The notes: generated from the letters alone by a model not told the origin. A stretch of DNA of 64,000 nt from Lachnospiraceae bacterium (GCA_902363555.1 CABJAM010000008.1:186001-250000); one strand, 5' to 3'; counted from the stretch's first letter, positions 17,963 through 26,909 are shown. Translations and numbers: made by a program.

Positions 17963-19606
17963 CTAAACAAAAATTTCTCCTTTATTACCAGGCTGGATCA
18001 TTTCATAATATCTTTCAAACGAATCATTATGTGAAATGAGTATCAACGCAATCCCATACCGCTCACAATACGAAACCACATTTTCCGTTACAGTACTGAC
18101 CAGCTCCGCATCCAGCGCACTGGTGGGTTCATCCAGCATGAGAAGGTCCGGTTTTCTAAGCAGAACCCTGGCCAGGCCCACACGCTGCTTTTGCCCGCCG
18201 GAGATATTTTCACCATTTTGCTCAAGCAGGTAATCCATTCCCTTGGATTTAACAAATTCCGTCAGGCCGGACATCTGGATAACCTCACGAATAGCGTCCT
18301 CTGAATAACTTTCACCTAAGGTAATATTATTGAGTACCGTATCACGGAAAATATAGGGCATCTGCGGCGCCTGCAGAACATGATCATAGTAGGCCTGAGG
18401 CTGTATATTTTCTACCGGAATCCCGTTATACTGCATCTGTACAGGCTGACCCTTGATACTGTAAAATCCGGAAATTATATTGATGAGACTGGACTTCCCG
18501 CGGCCGCTCTCCCCCCGAAGAATCAGATGCCCGCCTCTTTCCAGTTCAAAATCCACATGCTCTAATATACTCTTTCCATCCTGAAACGTATAGGCATCCG
18601 AGTGGAAGGAAAACGTTTGAAGGGGGGCTAAATGATCTGTGCTGTAATCCTGCTTTTCTTTTTCCAGAATCGGCATAATTTTGTCCTGCATGGCCAGGGC
18701 CTGCCGTCTTTGATTAATATATTCCGGAATATTCAATACTGGCTCTTGCAAAACGCCCACCAGCGCGTAAGTTGCCATCAACTGACCAATCGTAAACTGA
18801 CCATTCAAAATCATAATAGAGCCAATAAGAATGACAAGTATCGGCAAAGCAATCGTCAGCACTGCATAGATGGATACAAAGATTGAATAATAGGCAGAAA
18901 GGCTTCTGCTGTATTTGTATGTTGTTCCATCAATATAATCCGCCAGCCTTTTTTTAAAAAAGCCCTCTTTTTTGTACTGCTTAATATCCTTAATTCCGTT
19001 GAGATAATCAATAATTTTCTGATTCATATTCGAATTAGCCATTTGCAGATTATACGTCTTAGTTCCAATTACATTACTAATGAAATGTGTCAACACAAAA
19101 CATAAAACAACACAGCCCAAAATAATCACAGTAATAAGAATATTATAGCGGAGCATAATCCCAAACGCTGCCACCAATGTTACAACATTAAAGATCAGTG
19201 TAATCAAGCCAAAACTCTTCCAGTCAGAAATAAATTTACTATCATCTTTAATCATGGACAATGCAACGGAGGACGTGTACTTTTCGTGAAAGGCATATTC
19301 CTTTTTTAACGAATCCCCAAAAAAACTTTTAATCAGCGCGTAATGACTGGTATACATCAGTGTCCTGAAAAAATACTGAAAAATACAATTCGCAGCAAAG
19401 AAAATAACGATAAACACAAGGCATTTCTTTATATGCCCCATCGTAATATCAAAATTCTCCTGGGAAATACTGTCCACAAGCTCCTGAATCTCTATAAGCA
19501 ACAGGAAGCGAAAAGCAATGACTCCCGCTGAAAACAACATTGTCAGAGCCTGCTTTTTCTTCAGCGGCTTAAATATATTGTTGATTTCTGCACGGAATTT
19601 TTTCAT
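17963..19606 (-). CDS. ABC exporter half-transporter, copy 2
   Basis: This 547-residue protein begins MKKFRAEINNIFKPLKKKQA. The start at 19606 matches copy 1 and follows GGGGGG; an in-frame ATG 16 codons upstream has no site. It has the same architecture as copy 1: membrane domain, Walker A GESGRGKSS, ISGGQKQR, LLMLDEPTSALD. Differences are concentrated in the membrane domain (for example NILITVIILGCVVL against NIPITLIVFGCIAL), as expected if the two handle related but distinct substrates. A TATAAT-like box lies upstream near 19696. It probably exports the product of the adjacent radical SAM pathway or a signalling peptide. Confidence 0.9.
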   Translation of the reverse strand: MKKFRAEINNIFKPLKKKQALTMLFSAGVIAFRFLLLIEIQELVDSISQENFDITMGHIKKCLVFIVIFFAANCIFQYFFRTLMYTSHYALIKSFFGDSLKKEYAFHEKYTSSVALSMIKDDSKFISDWKSFGLITLIFNVVTLVAAFGIMLRYNILITVIILGCVVLCFVLTHFISNVIGTKTYNLQMANSNMNQKIIDYLNGIKDIKQYKKEGFFKKRLADYIDGTTYKYSRSLSAYYSIFVSIYAVLTIALPILVILIGSIMILNGQFTIGQLMATYALVGVLQEPVLNIPEYINQRRQALAMQDKIMPILEKEKQDYSTDHLAPLQTFSFHSDAYTFQDGKSILEHVDFELERGGHLILRGESGRGKSSLINIISGFYSIKGQPVQMQYNGIPVENIQPQAYYDHVLQAPQMPYIFRDTVLNNITLGESYSEDAIREVIQMSGLTEFVKSKGMDYLLEQNGENISGGQKQRVGLARVLLRKPDLLMLDEPTSALDAELVSTVTENVVSYCERYGIALILISHNDSFERYYEMIQPGNKGEIFV

Positions 19607-19998
19607 AATACATACCCCCCTCTCTAAATCGTCAAAACATTTACCTTGGACCACAGCCCCAGCTTACGAGCAGAAAATCGTTGGCACAGTGCACCCCCAA
19701 TCGGTAAATTATAGTTACACTAATAAGACGTTTGAGAAAGGCTAAGTGTTCAGACAATTTTCAATTTCATACGGTTACGCTTTTATATTCTAAACTCCTA
19801 CACACTTGGCAATACCACCGTTCCAGCCGCCTACGGCAGAAAAATCTTTTCTTGGTTTCCCGGCTGTATTTTTCGTAAGTAATACCCTTCATACCAATCG
19901 TTATGTAAAATTTATATAATGGCAATAACATACCACCGGCAATACATTACAACGATTTCGAAAACAGCACTAACCAACTGCATCTACAGCATTTGTCG
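19607..19998. other. 392-bp gap between exporter copy 2 and the MFS gene
   Basis: It holds the exporter's upstream region. On the minus strand there is a 40-codon open frame with Cys pairs (YCQVC) but no ribosome site, which I do not call as a gene. No strong hairpin or repeat is seen. The shift from ~45% to ~33% GC begins around here. Confidence 0.5.
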
Positions 19999-21171
19999 TT
20001 AAACGGAAATTTCTTTAAAATCAAAATCATCCAATGATTTATTTAAAAGAAAGCTCAAGAGGAAACTAATGCCAACAAGGAAAAAAGGTATTCCAATACT
20101 AATATGGTTCATCGCATTCGCCAGAAATAGAAATATTATGTCTACCAAATTCTGTCCCATGCTTGACAAGGATATTAACGTTGCACGCATATCGTTTAGA
20201 TGAACATAATCAATAAAACGATTTTCCTTTTCGCTTAGCAAAATTCTAATGGTAGATATAATTAATGGTATTACTATCATAACAATTAATGTTATTGGGT
20301 TATTTCCAAATGATAAATAAAAAAACAGGCAAGCACTTATAATAGATATTACGCCAACTGCTTTACTTAAAGATAATATATTCTTCAGAAAACTAATAAC
20401 CCTGGGTACAAACATTTCAACTGCGGAATATGCGATAATAATTGCAGACATCCAAGCATCAGACATCCCCAACTGCTGTATCTTTACAATATAAAAAAAG
20501 TTTACAACAAACATACTAATACTTCCGATACTTTTAAATAAAGTAAAAATGCCTATTTTCCTAATCATAGGATTTTTCAGTAAATTCCACGATACGGATT
20601 TATTTGATATAAGCCGCCTCCCCACTTTACGTTCTTTTAACTTTATTTCATCTAAAAAAAGCGAAAAAATCATTGCAAAAAAAGCACATATTGTAGTACT
20701 CACCAACAACAATTTAACGCCACCAATAAGATATAACGGTGAATACAAAATAGTACTTGTTATAAATCCTACGGTTCCGAAATTACTATTTTTAGCTTTT
20801 ACCTGTCCGTATTCTTCTGGACTAATACTATATATATATGCCTCAATCGTTCCAGAAGAAAAACAATTTGCAAATGACTCAATAACAGCCTCTAAAAAAA
20901 ATAGTTCAAAACTATTCGCAGTCCATAAAAGGAATCTCGCTAAAAATAACATACTTTGAGATAAAACGAGGCTTTTCTTATATCCAATCCGGTCAGTTAC
21001 GTAACCCAATGGTACTTCAAAAGCAAAAATACATGTAGATAATACAATCTGAAGTATAAAAAACTCAGATATTGTAAGCCCTTTTGATGTACGAACCAAA
21101 AGAGCAACAGGGGCAAAAAACACCAGTCCATTTAACAATGAAATTATTTGTAGTATTTTTTTACCTTTCAT
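19999..21171 (-). CDS. MFS transporter next to a radical SAM enzyme
   Basis: This is a 390-residue protein with about 12 hydrophobic segments and the MFS loop motif GYVTDRIGYKKSLVLS (residues ~57-72). It begins 3 bp after the radical SAM stop, with GGAG 8 bases before the ATG, so the two genes are co-transcribed and probably functionally linked. In such a cluster an MFS pump would export the modified peptide or give self-immunity. The DNA is strongly AT-rich compared with the backbone. Confidence 0.87.
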   Translation of the reverse strand: MKGKKILQIISLLNGLVFFAPVALLVRTSKGLTISEFFILQIVLSTCIFAFEVPLGYVTDRIGYKKSLVLSQSMLFLARFLLWTANSFELFFLEAVIESFANCFSSGTIEAYIYSISPEEYGQVKAKNSNFGTVGFITSTILYSPLYLIGGVKLLLVSTTICAFFAMIFSLFLDEIKLKERKVGRRLISNKSVSWNLLKNPMIRKIGIFTLFKSIGSISMFVVNFFYIVKIQQLGMSDAWMSAIIIAYSAVEMFVPRVISFLKNILSLSKAVGVISIISACLFFYLSFGNNPITLIVMIVIPLIISTIRILLSEKENRFIDYVHLNDMRATLISLSSMGQNLVDIIFLFLANAMNHISIGIPFFLVGISFLLSFLLNKSLDDFDFKEISV

Positions 21172-21174
21172 ATT

Positions 21175-22599
21175 TTATTCTCCAATATCCAAATAATCCA
21201 CTTTACTTTTTAAATATGGCTTTAACACCCCTTCAACTAATAATCTAAAGCTCTCCTTTTCAAATTCACACTGCTTATTCATATCAGTCTCAAAGGATAG
21301 TTTACACCCTCCAGAACAATATCCTCCTAAATTACAATTAAAACACTGTTCATAATCCAAATATGATCTATTACTTAAACAATATTTGTTCAAATTTTCT
21401 TTAGAAAATCCAAACAAACTTTTTTCTCTATGACCCACAGAATATGTGCACCTATATACATTCAAATCATTATCTATATAAAACACTTTGTCTATCGCAG
21501 AGGATGTCCAACAATAATTATATTTACCCCTTAATTCAGTCTGACCATATAGTTTACCTATCTTATTACAAATGTTATATCCTGTCTTTATAAAAGCTGC
21601 ATGCATTTTAGGATCTGGAATCGCTATATTTTCCAGCTCTTTCAGAATATCTGCTTCGCATAAGATATCTGGATAATTTGTTTCAAATAGCCTGTCATCT
21701 ACTCTTCCGATATCCCATCTAAAATTATTATATTCAAAGAAGCCGCTATCTTTAAAAAAAGAATGTATTTTTGCCAGCTCGTTCTTATTATGTTTATCAA
21801 TATTTGTGCTAATATCAACACTAACACCGTAATTAAGAAGTGTTTTTGAACACTTTAATATTTCCATTGCAGTATTAGCATGTACGTCGTCGTTCTGTAC
21901 ATTACTTTTTAAATATGTGCGCGTTTTTTCATTACAATAAACACTATCTATTGTAGTGTTTATAACACTAATTATTGATCTGTTTATAATTATCTTTTTT
22001 AAATAATAATTGAGATGGGTGCCATTTGTTGTAATATGAACTTTTAAGCAATTTTTCTTACAGAAATCAAAAACTTTATCTATCAAATTCTCGGTAGAAT
22101 ATAATAATGGCTCACCACCAAATAAACCAATATGTATTTCTTCTTTTGGGTGATCCATTCTGTATTTTGAAATTATATCCAGAACATTAGTTAACTGCTC
22201 ATCAGTCATATTTTCTCTACGCAATTTATCTGTATGTTGTTGATAACAATAAGTACAACGTAAATTGCAACTGTATGTTATCGCAAGAATAAATGTTGTC
22301 AAATCCAGTTTTTTATCAGTATTATCTTTCTTAACTATTTGTTCAAATAAGTTGCGACTATCCTCAGTTGGCACCATAAAATCTTCATTAAATATATATT
22401 CTTCACGGGCCATAAGTCTCTGTGCATCAATTTGGGGAATAATTAAACATTTATCTTTAAACGAATTAATAACAATACTCCAATCTTTGTTTAAAGTAAA
22501 TAATAATAGTTTAGACACATTAAAGCCTTTAATTGGATTCAAAAAAGTCTCTACTTTTTTTCCAATTAATTTTTGGTTTTCTAACTCATAATAAATCAT
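21175..22599 (-). CDS. Radical SAM/SPASM peptide-maturase-like enzyme
   Basis: This is a 474-residue enzyme. Residues ~1-100 form an N-terminal domain that could recognise a leader peptide. The [4Fe-4S] site is C111-x3-C115-x2-C118 in YSCNLRCTYCYQQ, with the downstream GGEPLLY motif. The C-terminal SPASM region supplies further cysteines (YNYCWTSS, VYRCTYS, CFNCNLGGYCSGGCK). This layout is typical of enzymes that crosslink RiPP precursors. A 35-codon gene 215 bp upstream is the likely substrate and the MFS pump follows directly. AGGAG lies 10 bases before the ATG. The crosslink chemistry cannot be read from sequence. Confidence 0.88.
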   Translation of the reverse strand: MIYYELENQKLIGKKVETFLNPIKGFNVSKLLLFTLNKDWSIVINSFKDKCLIIPQIDAQRLMAREEYIFNEDFMVPTEDSRNLFEQIVKKDNTDKKLDLTTFILAITYSCNLRCTYCYQQHTDKLRRENMTDEQLTNVLDIISKYRMDHPKEEIHIGLFGGEPLLYSTENLIDKVFDFCKKNCLKVHITTNGTHLNYYLKKIIINRSIISVINTTIDSVYCNEKTRTYLKSNVQNDDVHANTAMEILKCSKTLLNYGVSVDISTNIDKHNKNELAKIHSFFKDSGFFEYNNFRWDIGRVDDRLFETNYPDILCEADILKELENIAIPDPKMHAAFIKTGYNICNKIGKLYGQTELRGKYNYCWTSSAIDKVFYIDNDLNVYRCTYSVGHREKSLFGFSKENLNKYCLSNRSYLDYEQCFNCNLGGYCSGGCKLSFETDMNKQCEFEKESFRLLVEGVLKPYLKSKVDYLDIGE

Positions 22600-22712
22600 A
22601 AATACAAAACTCCTATATTGATTAAGCTTCTCACACGTATGCCTTTGTAAGAATATTTCATCGTTTCTCGTAAAGATTCACAATCAAAATATAAACATTA
22701 GTATAAGTTGCA

Positions 22713-22745
22713 CAGAGTCTCTATTTTATAAAATTAGAGACTCTG
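22713..22745 (-). terminator. Attenuator-like hairpin between candidate precursor and radical SAM gene
   Basis: CAGAGTCTCTA pairs perfectly with TAGAGACTCTG around an 11-base AT loop. There is no long U-tract after it. Such partial terminators often let a RiPP precursor be made in excess over its modifying enzyme. Confidence 0.7.
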
Positions 22746-22814
22746 CTTAACTTTTTCATATGGGTGAGTTAAATTATTCAAGCCCAAAGCAAAGAATTTC
22801 TCTAACTACTCAAA

Positions 22815-22922
22815 TTAATATCTTCTAGCATCTTCGGCATCACACACGACAATTTCGCATTTGATTTTATCGTTTTCATACATTTCAGCTTTTTCAGCCT
22901 CTGTAAAGCTTAATTCAAACAT
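22815..22922 (-). CDS. Candidate RiPP precursor peptide (35 aa)
   Basis: The start ATG at 22922 is preceded by GGGAGGTGAAGATA, one of the strongest ribosome sites in the region. The peptide begins MFELSFTEAEKAEMYEND and ends with a short core-like tail containing KCEIVVCDAEDARRY. The N-terminal half is acidic, helical and leader-like. The C-terminal part has two Cys separated by four residues and a terminal Arg-Arg-Tyr, plausible targets for a radical SAM/SPASM enzyme. The enzyme and MFS genes lie downstream on the same strand beyond an attenuator hairpin. No family is recognised. The assignment rests on size, position and start quality. Confidence 0.72.
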   Translation of the reverse strand: MFELSFTEAEKAEMYENDKIKCEIVVCDAEDARRY

Positions 22923-22975
22923 TATCTTCACCTCCCTTCTATTACAATAAAATTGTTTTAGGAATCCTTTTACTC

Positions 22976-23005
22976 AGTGCACTTCGTTTATTTATTCCAT
23001 GCACT
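22976..23005. promoter_or_regulatory. Inverted repeat upstream of the candidate precursor gene
   Basis: AGTGCAC and ATGCACT (AGTGCA/TGCACT perfect) are separated by 16 bp, about 55 bp upstream of the precursor start. This is a possible operator for one of the XRE-TPR regulators; it is an inference from position only. Confidence 0.45.
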
Positions 23006-23028
23006 AATTCTAAAATATCCGCATAAAG

Positions 23029-23078
23029 AAGTCCATGACGTTTTCGGAAAATATCTTTTCCTGAAACGTCATGGACTT
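23029..23078. repeat. Long hairpin in the divergent precursor/pheromone intergenic region
   Basis: AAGTCCATGACGTTT pairs with AAACGTCATGGACTT, and inside it GGAAAA with TTTTCC, around TATC. It is nearly perfect over ~22 bp. No clear U-tract follows on either strand, so it may be a regulatory or insulating structure rather than a terminator. Confidence 0.65.
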
Positions 23079-23181
23079 AGTTTTAAATCAATAATACAAT
23101 ATTTATGCAACCAATTAAGAACGCCAGTTAAATCATAAAGAACATGGCTGCCAGAAAGACTTGAAAGGAGAGTAACAAATC

Positions 23182-23355
23182 TTGAAATTATTAAAAAAAT
23201 TGATTCCATCCGTACTTATTGTTGCCACCTGCATCGTAATATCATTACCCTTGCCACCATCGCATAATCCAAACGAACCAGCCGAATCAGAAAGTATGGA
23301 TGAGACATATAACATACCATCGCCTTGTAATGAGGACATCTTTCCTCCAAATTAA
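23182..23355 (+). CDS. Candidate secreted signalling peptide precursor (57 aa, TTG start)
   Basis: A TTG start lies 9 bases after AAAGGAGAG. The product begins MKLLKKLIPSVLIVATCIVI, a classic short signal sequence. A polar, acidic stretch follows (NEPAESESMDE), then a C-terminal tail ending YNIPSPCNEDIFPPN. This pre-pro-peptide form is that of PapR/NprX/SHP-type pheromones. Its stop codon overlaps by four bases the stop of a convergent XRE-TPR regulator, the usual genomic partner of such peptides. It is divergent from the RiPP precursor. The non-ATG start explains why it would be missed. The mature pheromone and its processing are unknown. Confidence 0.68.
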   Translation: MKLLKKLIPSVLIVATCIVISLPLPPSHNPNEPAESESMDETYNIPSPCNEDIFPPN

Positions 23356-24272
23356 ATCAAAACAAATGTTCCATATATTTTTTCCCAATAATTTTTTATA
23401 AATTCCATTTGCCTCCAGTTATCGTTCAACCTTGCCACATAAAAAGCCTGTAACAACCGGATTTTACAGGCTTTTCCATCTTCATTTAACAACACCATAT
23501 CAAATGCTGTATTAAATAAAAAAGTTGCAAGATTTCCTCCCAGTTTTGCCTCTAAACAAAGTTCCATCCCCTTGTTCCCTACTTTAAGAGCGTCCTCTAT
23601 GTTCTTGTTCCGCCCTAATGTCTGTGATAAAATTGCTAGCATAAAGCTTTCACTTGTAGCTCTTTCCTCGATATCAATAGATACATTTGCAAAATAATTT
23701 TCAATCTGTGTCAAAAATTTTATAGCTATATCAAAATTGCCTTCCTCTGCATAAGATGTTGCTATATTACAAATAATCGTTATTTCATAGTGCGTAAATA
23801 TCCCCTTGGATATATTATTTGCATCAAAAGATGGAATAGTGCATAGTAGCGCTTCCATCAACATTATTCTTTTTTCCTTCTCATTTATCCTCCCAAGACA
23901 ATAATCATTCATAGACCGACTTCTCAGAATGAATTGTCGATTAACATTATCTGTTAAATCCAACTTTGCTTCCAAATAAGTCAACAAAAAGTCAACATCT
24001 TCAAACTGTCGCTTTTGCAGCATCCGATTCACCTTCTCATGCTCCTGCATAATACTTACATCATCGCTGCGAATAAAAGGAAAATACTTCTCCCCGCATT
24101 TTCCCATCCGCTCCATTAGCAATTGAAAATTTGTTCTGTTGGGAGATCTTTTACCATTCTCGATTCGTGAAAGTGTCTCCACGGAACAAATACCATCACA
24201 AAGCTCTTCCTGAGTTATTCCCAGGCCTTCACGGGTCTTTTTTATAACCTCACCTACACAATACATTCCCAT
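23352..24272 (-). CDS. XRE-family regulator with TPR-like peptide-binding domain (PlcR/Rgg-like), A
   Basis: This is a 306-residue cytoplasmic regulator. Residues ~5-65 are a helix-turn-helix (IKKTREGLGITQEELCDGIC and SVETLSRIENGKRSPNRTNF). The rest is helical repeats (ICNIATSYAEEGNFDIAIKF and following) like the TPR domain of RRNPP peptide receptors. GGGAGG precedes the ATG at 24272. It overlaps the upstream paralogue by 19 bp and is convergent with the candidate pheromone gene, the stops overlapping. It probably controls the radical SAM/exporter region in response to a peptide. Confidence 0.85.
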   Translation of the reverse strand: MGMYCVGEVIKKTREGLGITQEELCDGICSVETLSRIENGKRSPNRTNFQLLMERMGKCGEKYFPFIRSDDVSIMQEHEKVNRMLQKRQFEDVDFLLTYLEAKLDLTDNVNRQFILRSRSMNDYCLGRINEKEKRIMLMEALLCTIPSFDANNISKGIFTHYEITIICNIATSYAEEGNFDIAIKFLTQIENYFANVSIDIEERATSESFMLAILSQTLGRNKNIEDALKVGNKGMELCLEAKLGGNLATFLFNTAFDMVLLNEDGKACKIRLLQAFYVARLNDNWRQMEFIKNYWEKIYGTFVLI

Positions 24273-25198
24273 TGATATGCCTCCCTCAAATGACTGGCTA
24301 TTTTTACAGCCATATCATCGTTTTCAAATAGCAGATAAATAAAATAGGCTTCCTGATAGATACGAATCACTTCATCTTCTGTAGCCTGCCCGACCTTTAA
24401 AAACATCTCCTTACTCTGCCCTTTCAGATATAAAAGCTCCGGCCAGGAATAGAGACGATTTTGCTTTCCAATAGCTTTAAGCCCTGTTTCACACAGCTCC
24501 AGGCTTTTTCTATAATTTCCCCGCTTTAACAGCAAAGAGGCCAGCTTACATATCTGGCTCACATATAATTGAAGCATCTCCACATCCCGAGCACTATGTT
24601 TTTCTAAATACGTTAAAATCATCCAACGTATCGTATAGCTGTCTTCGTCCCTGACCAACATTTCATACGCGTCACACAGCGTGTCAACAATGGACAATTC
24701 AATTTCCGCCATGGCCCCTATAATATATTTATCAAAACTCCACTGAGGCACAGTCATCCTGATTGCATTTTCCAGCATCCCGATACAATTTGCCGGATTA
24801 TTATCCTGTAATTCTATAACTCCTTCTATAAACAGCACAAACTGCTTTTGAAACGGATTTTCTTCAATATCTTTTTTCCACACCTCTTTATAGTTTTGAA
24901 TTGCCACCGCTAATTGTTCATATTTGCCATCCCGCTGCATCTGTTTCATATTCTGTCTCTGATTCCATTGCTCCAGCTCCGGAGCACTTCCATAAAGCTC
25001 ATATTTATCCGGACGATAACCCAGACGGCCAAATATCATCGTGGTCAAAAAAATATCCATATCCCGTTCGCCGTTTTCAATACGGCTCATGGTCACCGTC
25101 GAACAAAGGCCACTGCACAACTGCGCGATTGTGAGCCCCTGTTCTTCCCGCATCTTTTTAATCACACTTCCAACATTCCATGTTTCTTCTATAAACAA
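24254..25198 (-). CDS. XRE-family regulator with TPR-like domain (PlcR/Rgg-like), B
   Basis: This ~314-residue paralogue of the downstream gene has a helix-turn-helix near the start (VIKKMREEQGLTIAQLCSGL and TVTMSRIENGERDMD) and helical repeats beyond. The start is uncertain. A TTG at 25198 with AAAGGA 11 bases upstream aligns best with the paralogue, whereas ATGs at 25225 and 25285 lack convincing sites. The two regulators are co-transcribed with overlapping ends. They diverge strongly in the TPR half, suggesting different peptide ligands. Confidence 0.8.
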   Translation of the reverse strand: MFIEETWNVGSVIKKMREEQGLTIAQLCSGLCSTVTMSRIENGERDMDIFLTTMIFGRLGYRPDKYELYGSAPELEQWNQRQNMKQMQRDGKYEQLAVAIQNYKEVWKKDIEENPFQKQFVLFIEGVIELQDNNPANCIGMLENAIRMTVPQWSFDKYIIGAMAEIELSIVDTLCDAYEMLVRDEDSYTIRWMILTYLEKHSARDVEMLQLYVSQICKLASLLLKRGNYRKSLELCETGLKAIGKQNRLYSWPELLYLKGQSKEMFLKVGQATEDEVIRIYQEAYFIYLLFENDDMAVKIASHLREAYQWECIV

Positions 25199-25390
25199 AA
25201 GAATCACACATCCTTTCTCAGGCATGTGTCCGAACGCAGTCCAATTCACGCACGCACTGGTAGTCATACAACATTCATTACACACATTATTTCTTCATTT
25301 CTTTGCCACTTCATCTATTTATCCCAGTAAAGTGAATGATTTAATTCTAACATAAATGCCAAATAAAATCCACCCAGTTCTGTCACACTG

Positions 25391-26580
25391 TCACAACACG
25401 TCCGAATGACCTTTATCCGCAGCAGTTCCGGAAGGCCGAACGGCAGCTTTTACCCCCACAATAAAAAGCCCGATCCCGGATAAAACCAGTGAATACTTTA
25501 TCGAAATAATATCACTGACCAATCCCCATATCACCATCCCAACCGGTAAGGTAATATTCGTATAAATTTCCATTTTTGAAAAAACAGCCCCCCGGTCAAT
25601 CGCTGTGGATATACTCTGCAGGCACGTCACCACCCTGATCTGAAATATATTGATAAAAAATGAAGACAGCATCATAAAAATCAAATAGACAATAAAATAT
25701 TTCACAGTCATAGACATTGCTATAATCAATCCCCCAGTCAATAGAGCGGTTACGACAAAACTTCTGTCATACCGTTCTGTTTTTGAAACACGGGTAATAA
25801 GAAAACTCGCCGCAATCGCTCCGACACTGTAAAACATTTCATTATAGGACAATTTTAACAAATCATCCGGAAATAATTTTGTTACAAGTAATGGTGTCAA
25901 ATATGTAATTGGTACTATAAAAAAAGGAACACCACATAGGAATGAAGTACCGAACCTGTTTTGTTGTCCAGCTTGACACCGGACACATCTTCTTTTTTAT
26001 TTTCCTCCAATGGACATCGTATATATTTGATTTTTAAGAGAACAATGACTGCCAAAATTACGGTCAAAGGGTCAATGAGTAATGCCCCTGATATTGATAC
26101 ATAAGCCGCCAGTGCTCCGCCCAGTGCCGGCGCAACTAAGCTGCATATTGAATTAATCGAAGAATTATACCCGTTTATCTTCAAAAGCATATTTTCAGGA
26201 GTTATTTCTGCAATAAACACCTTTTCGCAGGGCCCCTGAATCCCTGCTCCCGCTGTTCTTAATGCCATTACAACCAACAACAATACATACGTATCCCATT
26301 CCATACGGATCAAAACAGCCAGCACGCAGGATAACAACGCCACAAACACATCCGATAATATAAGCATTATCTTTAAATTAAAATATCTGAATTTATTTTT
26401 AATGAACGATGCCGCTACGATTTTAGGTAAAAAAGTTACTAATAAAGACAACGATAAGATTATGCCAGAACCGCTTTTAAGAGTGATATACCAGACCAGG
26501 ACATAATCAACAATCGTTGACCCCAGCATGGAAAAAATCTGACTTACCAAAAAAGGCCTTATACTTTGTTTTTCTCTCAT
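25391..26580 (-). pseudogene. MFS drug-efflux-type transporter, broken by frameshift and internal deletion
   Basis: The N-terminal part (from ATG 26580, GGAG upstream) reads as an MFS protein of about six membrane segments and hits a stop at 25915, after DNKTGSVLHSYVVFLFL. The remaining half continues in another frame from about 25985 (FGTSFLCGVPFFIVPITYLT, then LLVTKLFPDD). Between the halves, the stretch that normally joins helices 6 and 7 is much shorter than in intact relatives, so both a deletion and a frame change occurred. The C-terminal piece has no good start of its own. It resembles macrolide-efflux-type MFS proteins. A sequencing error alone would not explain the missing residues. 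Confidence 0.78.
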
Positions 26581-26685
26581 AGTATTCTCCAAACCTTGTT
26601 TATTTTTAATAAAGTTCATTTTAGCACAATTTTTCTTCAGAGTCCACAAATCCGCCGCCCCGGGCACCTTCCCTAAACACACCAC

Positions 26686-26875
26686 CTGTCTCCGCTACGC
26701 TTCGCGCATCCGTCTCCGCTTTGCTTCGACGGATCGCGGCAGTCGCCATAAAGGCCAGCGAGCTCCCCTTTATGGCTCGTTGCTTACGCACCACCTGTCT
26801 CCGCTACGCTTCGACAGGTCGCGGCAGTCGCCATAAAGGCGAGCGAGCTCCCCTTTATGGCTCGTTGCTTACGCG
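26686..26875 (-). repeat. Terminator-linked tandem hairpin repeat, array A (2 units)
   Basis: Read on the minus strand, each unit is GCGTAAGCAACGAG, a hairpin P1 (CCATAAAGG/CCTTTATGG enclosing GAGCTCGCTC), the linker CGACTGCCGCGA, and a hairpin P2 (ACCTGTC/GACAGGT, or ATCCGTC/GACGGAT in the outer unit). The array follows directly after the terminator of the ABC exporter gene. P1 and P2 arms differ from arrays B-D while the linkers are conserved. Confidence 0.88.
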
Positions 26876-26909
26876 CAAAAAACCCCGGGTCAATTTCCCC
26901 CAGGGTTTT
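26875..26909 (-). terminator. Terminator of the heterodimeric ABC exporter operon
   Basis: On the minus strand AAAACCC pairs with GGGTTTT, followed by TTTTTT. It lies 25 bp after the stop and runs straight into repeat array A. Confidence 0.8.

Noticed and set aside
19740..19910. 40-codon minus-strand frame with Arg-rich sequence and YCQVC
   Set aside because: No ribosome site or conserved context; it may be a decayed fragment and does not resemble the RiPP precursor.
22598..22665. 21-codon frame whose stop overlaps the radical SAM start (ATGA)
   Set aside because: Its ribosome site is weak, and the radical SAM gene has its own AGGAG. It is possibly a coupling leader, but not supported enough to call.
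26686..26875. Possible CRISPR array
   Set aside because: Units are long, contiguous, self-complementary and without unique spacers; no cas gene is present. The same holds for the arrays at 39.5, 54.2 and 59.5 kb.
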